Below, in pieces: positions 63,654-64,000 of a stretch of DNA of 64,000 bases. The stretch spans positions 111,570 through 175,569 of the forward strand of contig CAVYON010000001.1 in assembly GCA_963770035.1 (NCBI GenBank). The letters are read 5' to 3'. The notes beneath the pieces are model-generated. The model worked only from the letters and a program-made list of their open reading frames with translations. It ran no database searches and was not told where the DNA came from. Positions within the stretch are counted from its first letter, which is position 1; each line of letters begins with the position of its first letter. The stretch is from Roseiarcus sp963770035 (lineage in GTDB: Bacteria; Pseudomonadota; Alphaproteobacteria; Rhizobiales; Beijerinckiaceae). The translations under genes and the position numbers were made by a program.

Positions 63654-64000
63654 AGCAGACGTAGGAGGCCGGGGCGCAGCCATGATCCAGCGATAGCGGG
63701 GTAAGAGCGGGTATTTTCAGCCCGCGAACCACTCCGACGCGATCGCGGGCCGCGGCCAGCCATGCGCGGCGCTTGTCGGGCGGTACTTCGTCGTGGATGG
63801 CGACCGATCCCTCGGGTGCTCTTTAAATTGCCAGGAATTTTCGGGTAAGCGGGTCGCGGCGGGGCGCTTATTTGATAGGAAATTGCGACGCACGCACGCA
63901 AGTGACGGCATTTCGCGCTCATGCTGACGCCGATCTGCCGATTGACTGAGCTGACCGATTGTCATCGCGCGAGCGAGCGCGGGCCGCAATTGCGCCATCC
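63654..64000. other. window end, no gene recognised
   Basis: 347 bases; minus-strand frames end here and could be the end of a gene starting beyond the window, but none shows a recognisable family. Confidence 0.3.

Overview
This is a high-GC chromosomal window from an alphaproteobacterium, most likely a member of the Hyphomicrobiales (Rhizobiales). The evidence is the Rhizobium-type L-rhamnose locus (DeoR regulator, ABC transporter, mutarotase, class II aldolase/dehydrogenase fusion), a FYDLN-acid protein next to tRNA-Ala(GGC) and a CP4-like class II aroA, an IalB-family protein, DUF2934 and 'MADY'-type small conserved proteins, and palindromic extragenic repeats typical of the group. Genus cannot be fixed from the sequence alone.

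Layout. 0.2-4.8 kb: phosphoglucomutase, a class IV aminotransferase, a ModE-type HTH protein, a frameshifted DUF4239 membrane protein and a small acetyltransferase-like protein. 4.8-14.4 kb: a complete-looking L-rhamnose import and catabolism locus (rhaI and rhaD on the minus strand; rhaR, T, P, Q, S and mutarotase on the plus strand) with no rhamnulokinase gene. 14.4-25.5 kb: a surface/secretion region with TadE/TadE/TadG-like pseudopilin-type proteins, a divergent secreted spherulin-4 family protein with a PEP-CTERM-like tail, a conserved TM protein, and a type I secretion ABC exporter followed by a damaged HlyD gene that runs into the tail of an adhesin-like protein. 25.7-28.4 kb: glmS and an AT-rich Crp/Fnr regulator. 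28.5-32.0 kb: a graveyard of broken genes (IS630, IS3, LigD-like and GH31-like fragments). 32.8-35.7 kb: acyl-CoA synthetase and a membrane protein. 36.2-41.2 kb: hoxFUYHW, a bidirectional/NAD-reducing [NiFe] hydrogenase with its protease. 41.3-46.9 kb: a GyrI-like secreted protein and gcvT-gcvH-gcvPA-gcvPB behind a tandem glycine riboswitch. 46.9-50.7 kb: lipoprotein, IalB protein, tRNA-Val, tRNA-Ala, FYDLN protein, aroA. 50.9-58.2 kb: tannase/feruloyl esterase, orphan branched-chain-type substrate-binding protein, small membrane protein, relics, amidase, frameshifted nitronate monooxygenase. 58.8-63.7 kb: broken DUF2934 gene, monooxygenase-like gene (second copy of a 0.43-kb duplication) and a 1104-residue uncharacterised protein.

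The metabolic theme is heterotrophy on plant-derived sugars and esters (rhamnose, tannin/ferulate-type esters), backed by hydrogen oxidation linked to NAD and by glycine cleavage feeding one-carbon metabolism. Several genes carry single frameshifts (about 4048, 17228, 22090, 22797, 54982, 57262 and 59005). They lie in accessory or dispensable genes while the housekeeping genes are intact, so they look like real decay, but base-calling errors cannot be excluded from sequence alone. The least explained items are the 1104-residue protein at 60339, the HlyD-adhesin junction at 22.08 kb, and the Tad-like/PEP-CTERM/spherulin neighbourhood.
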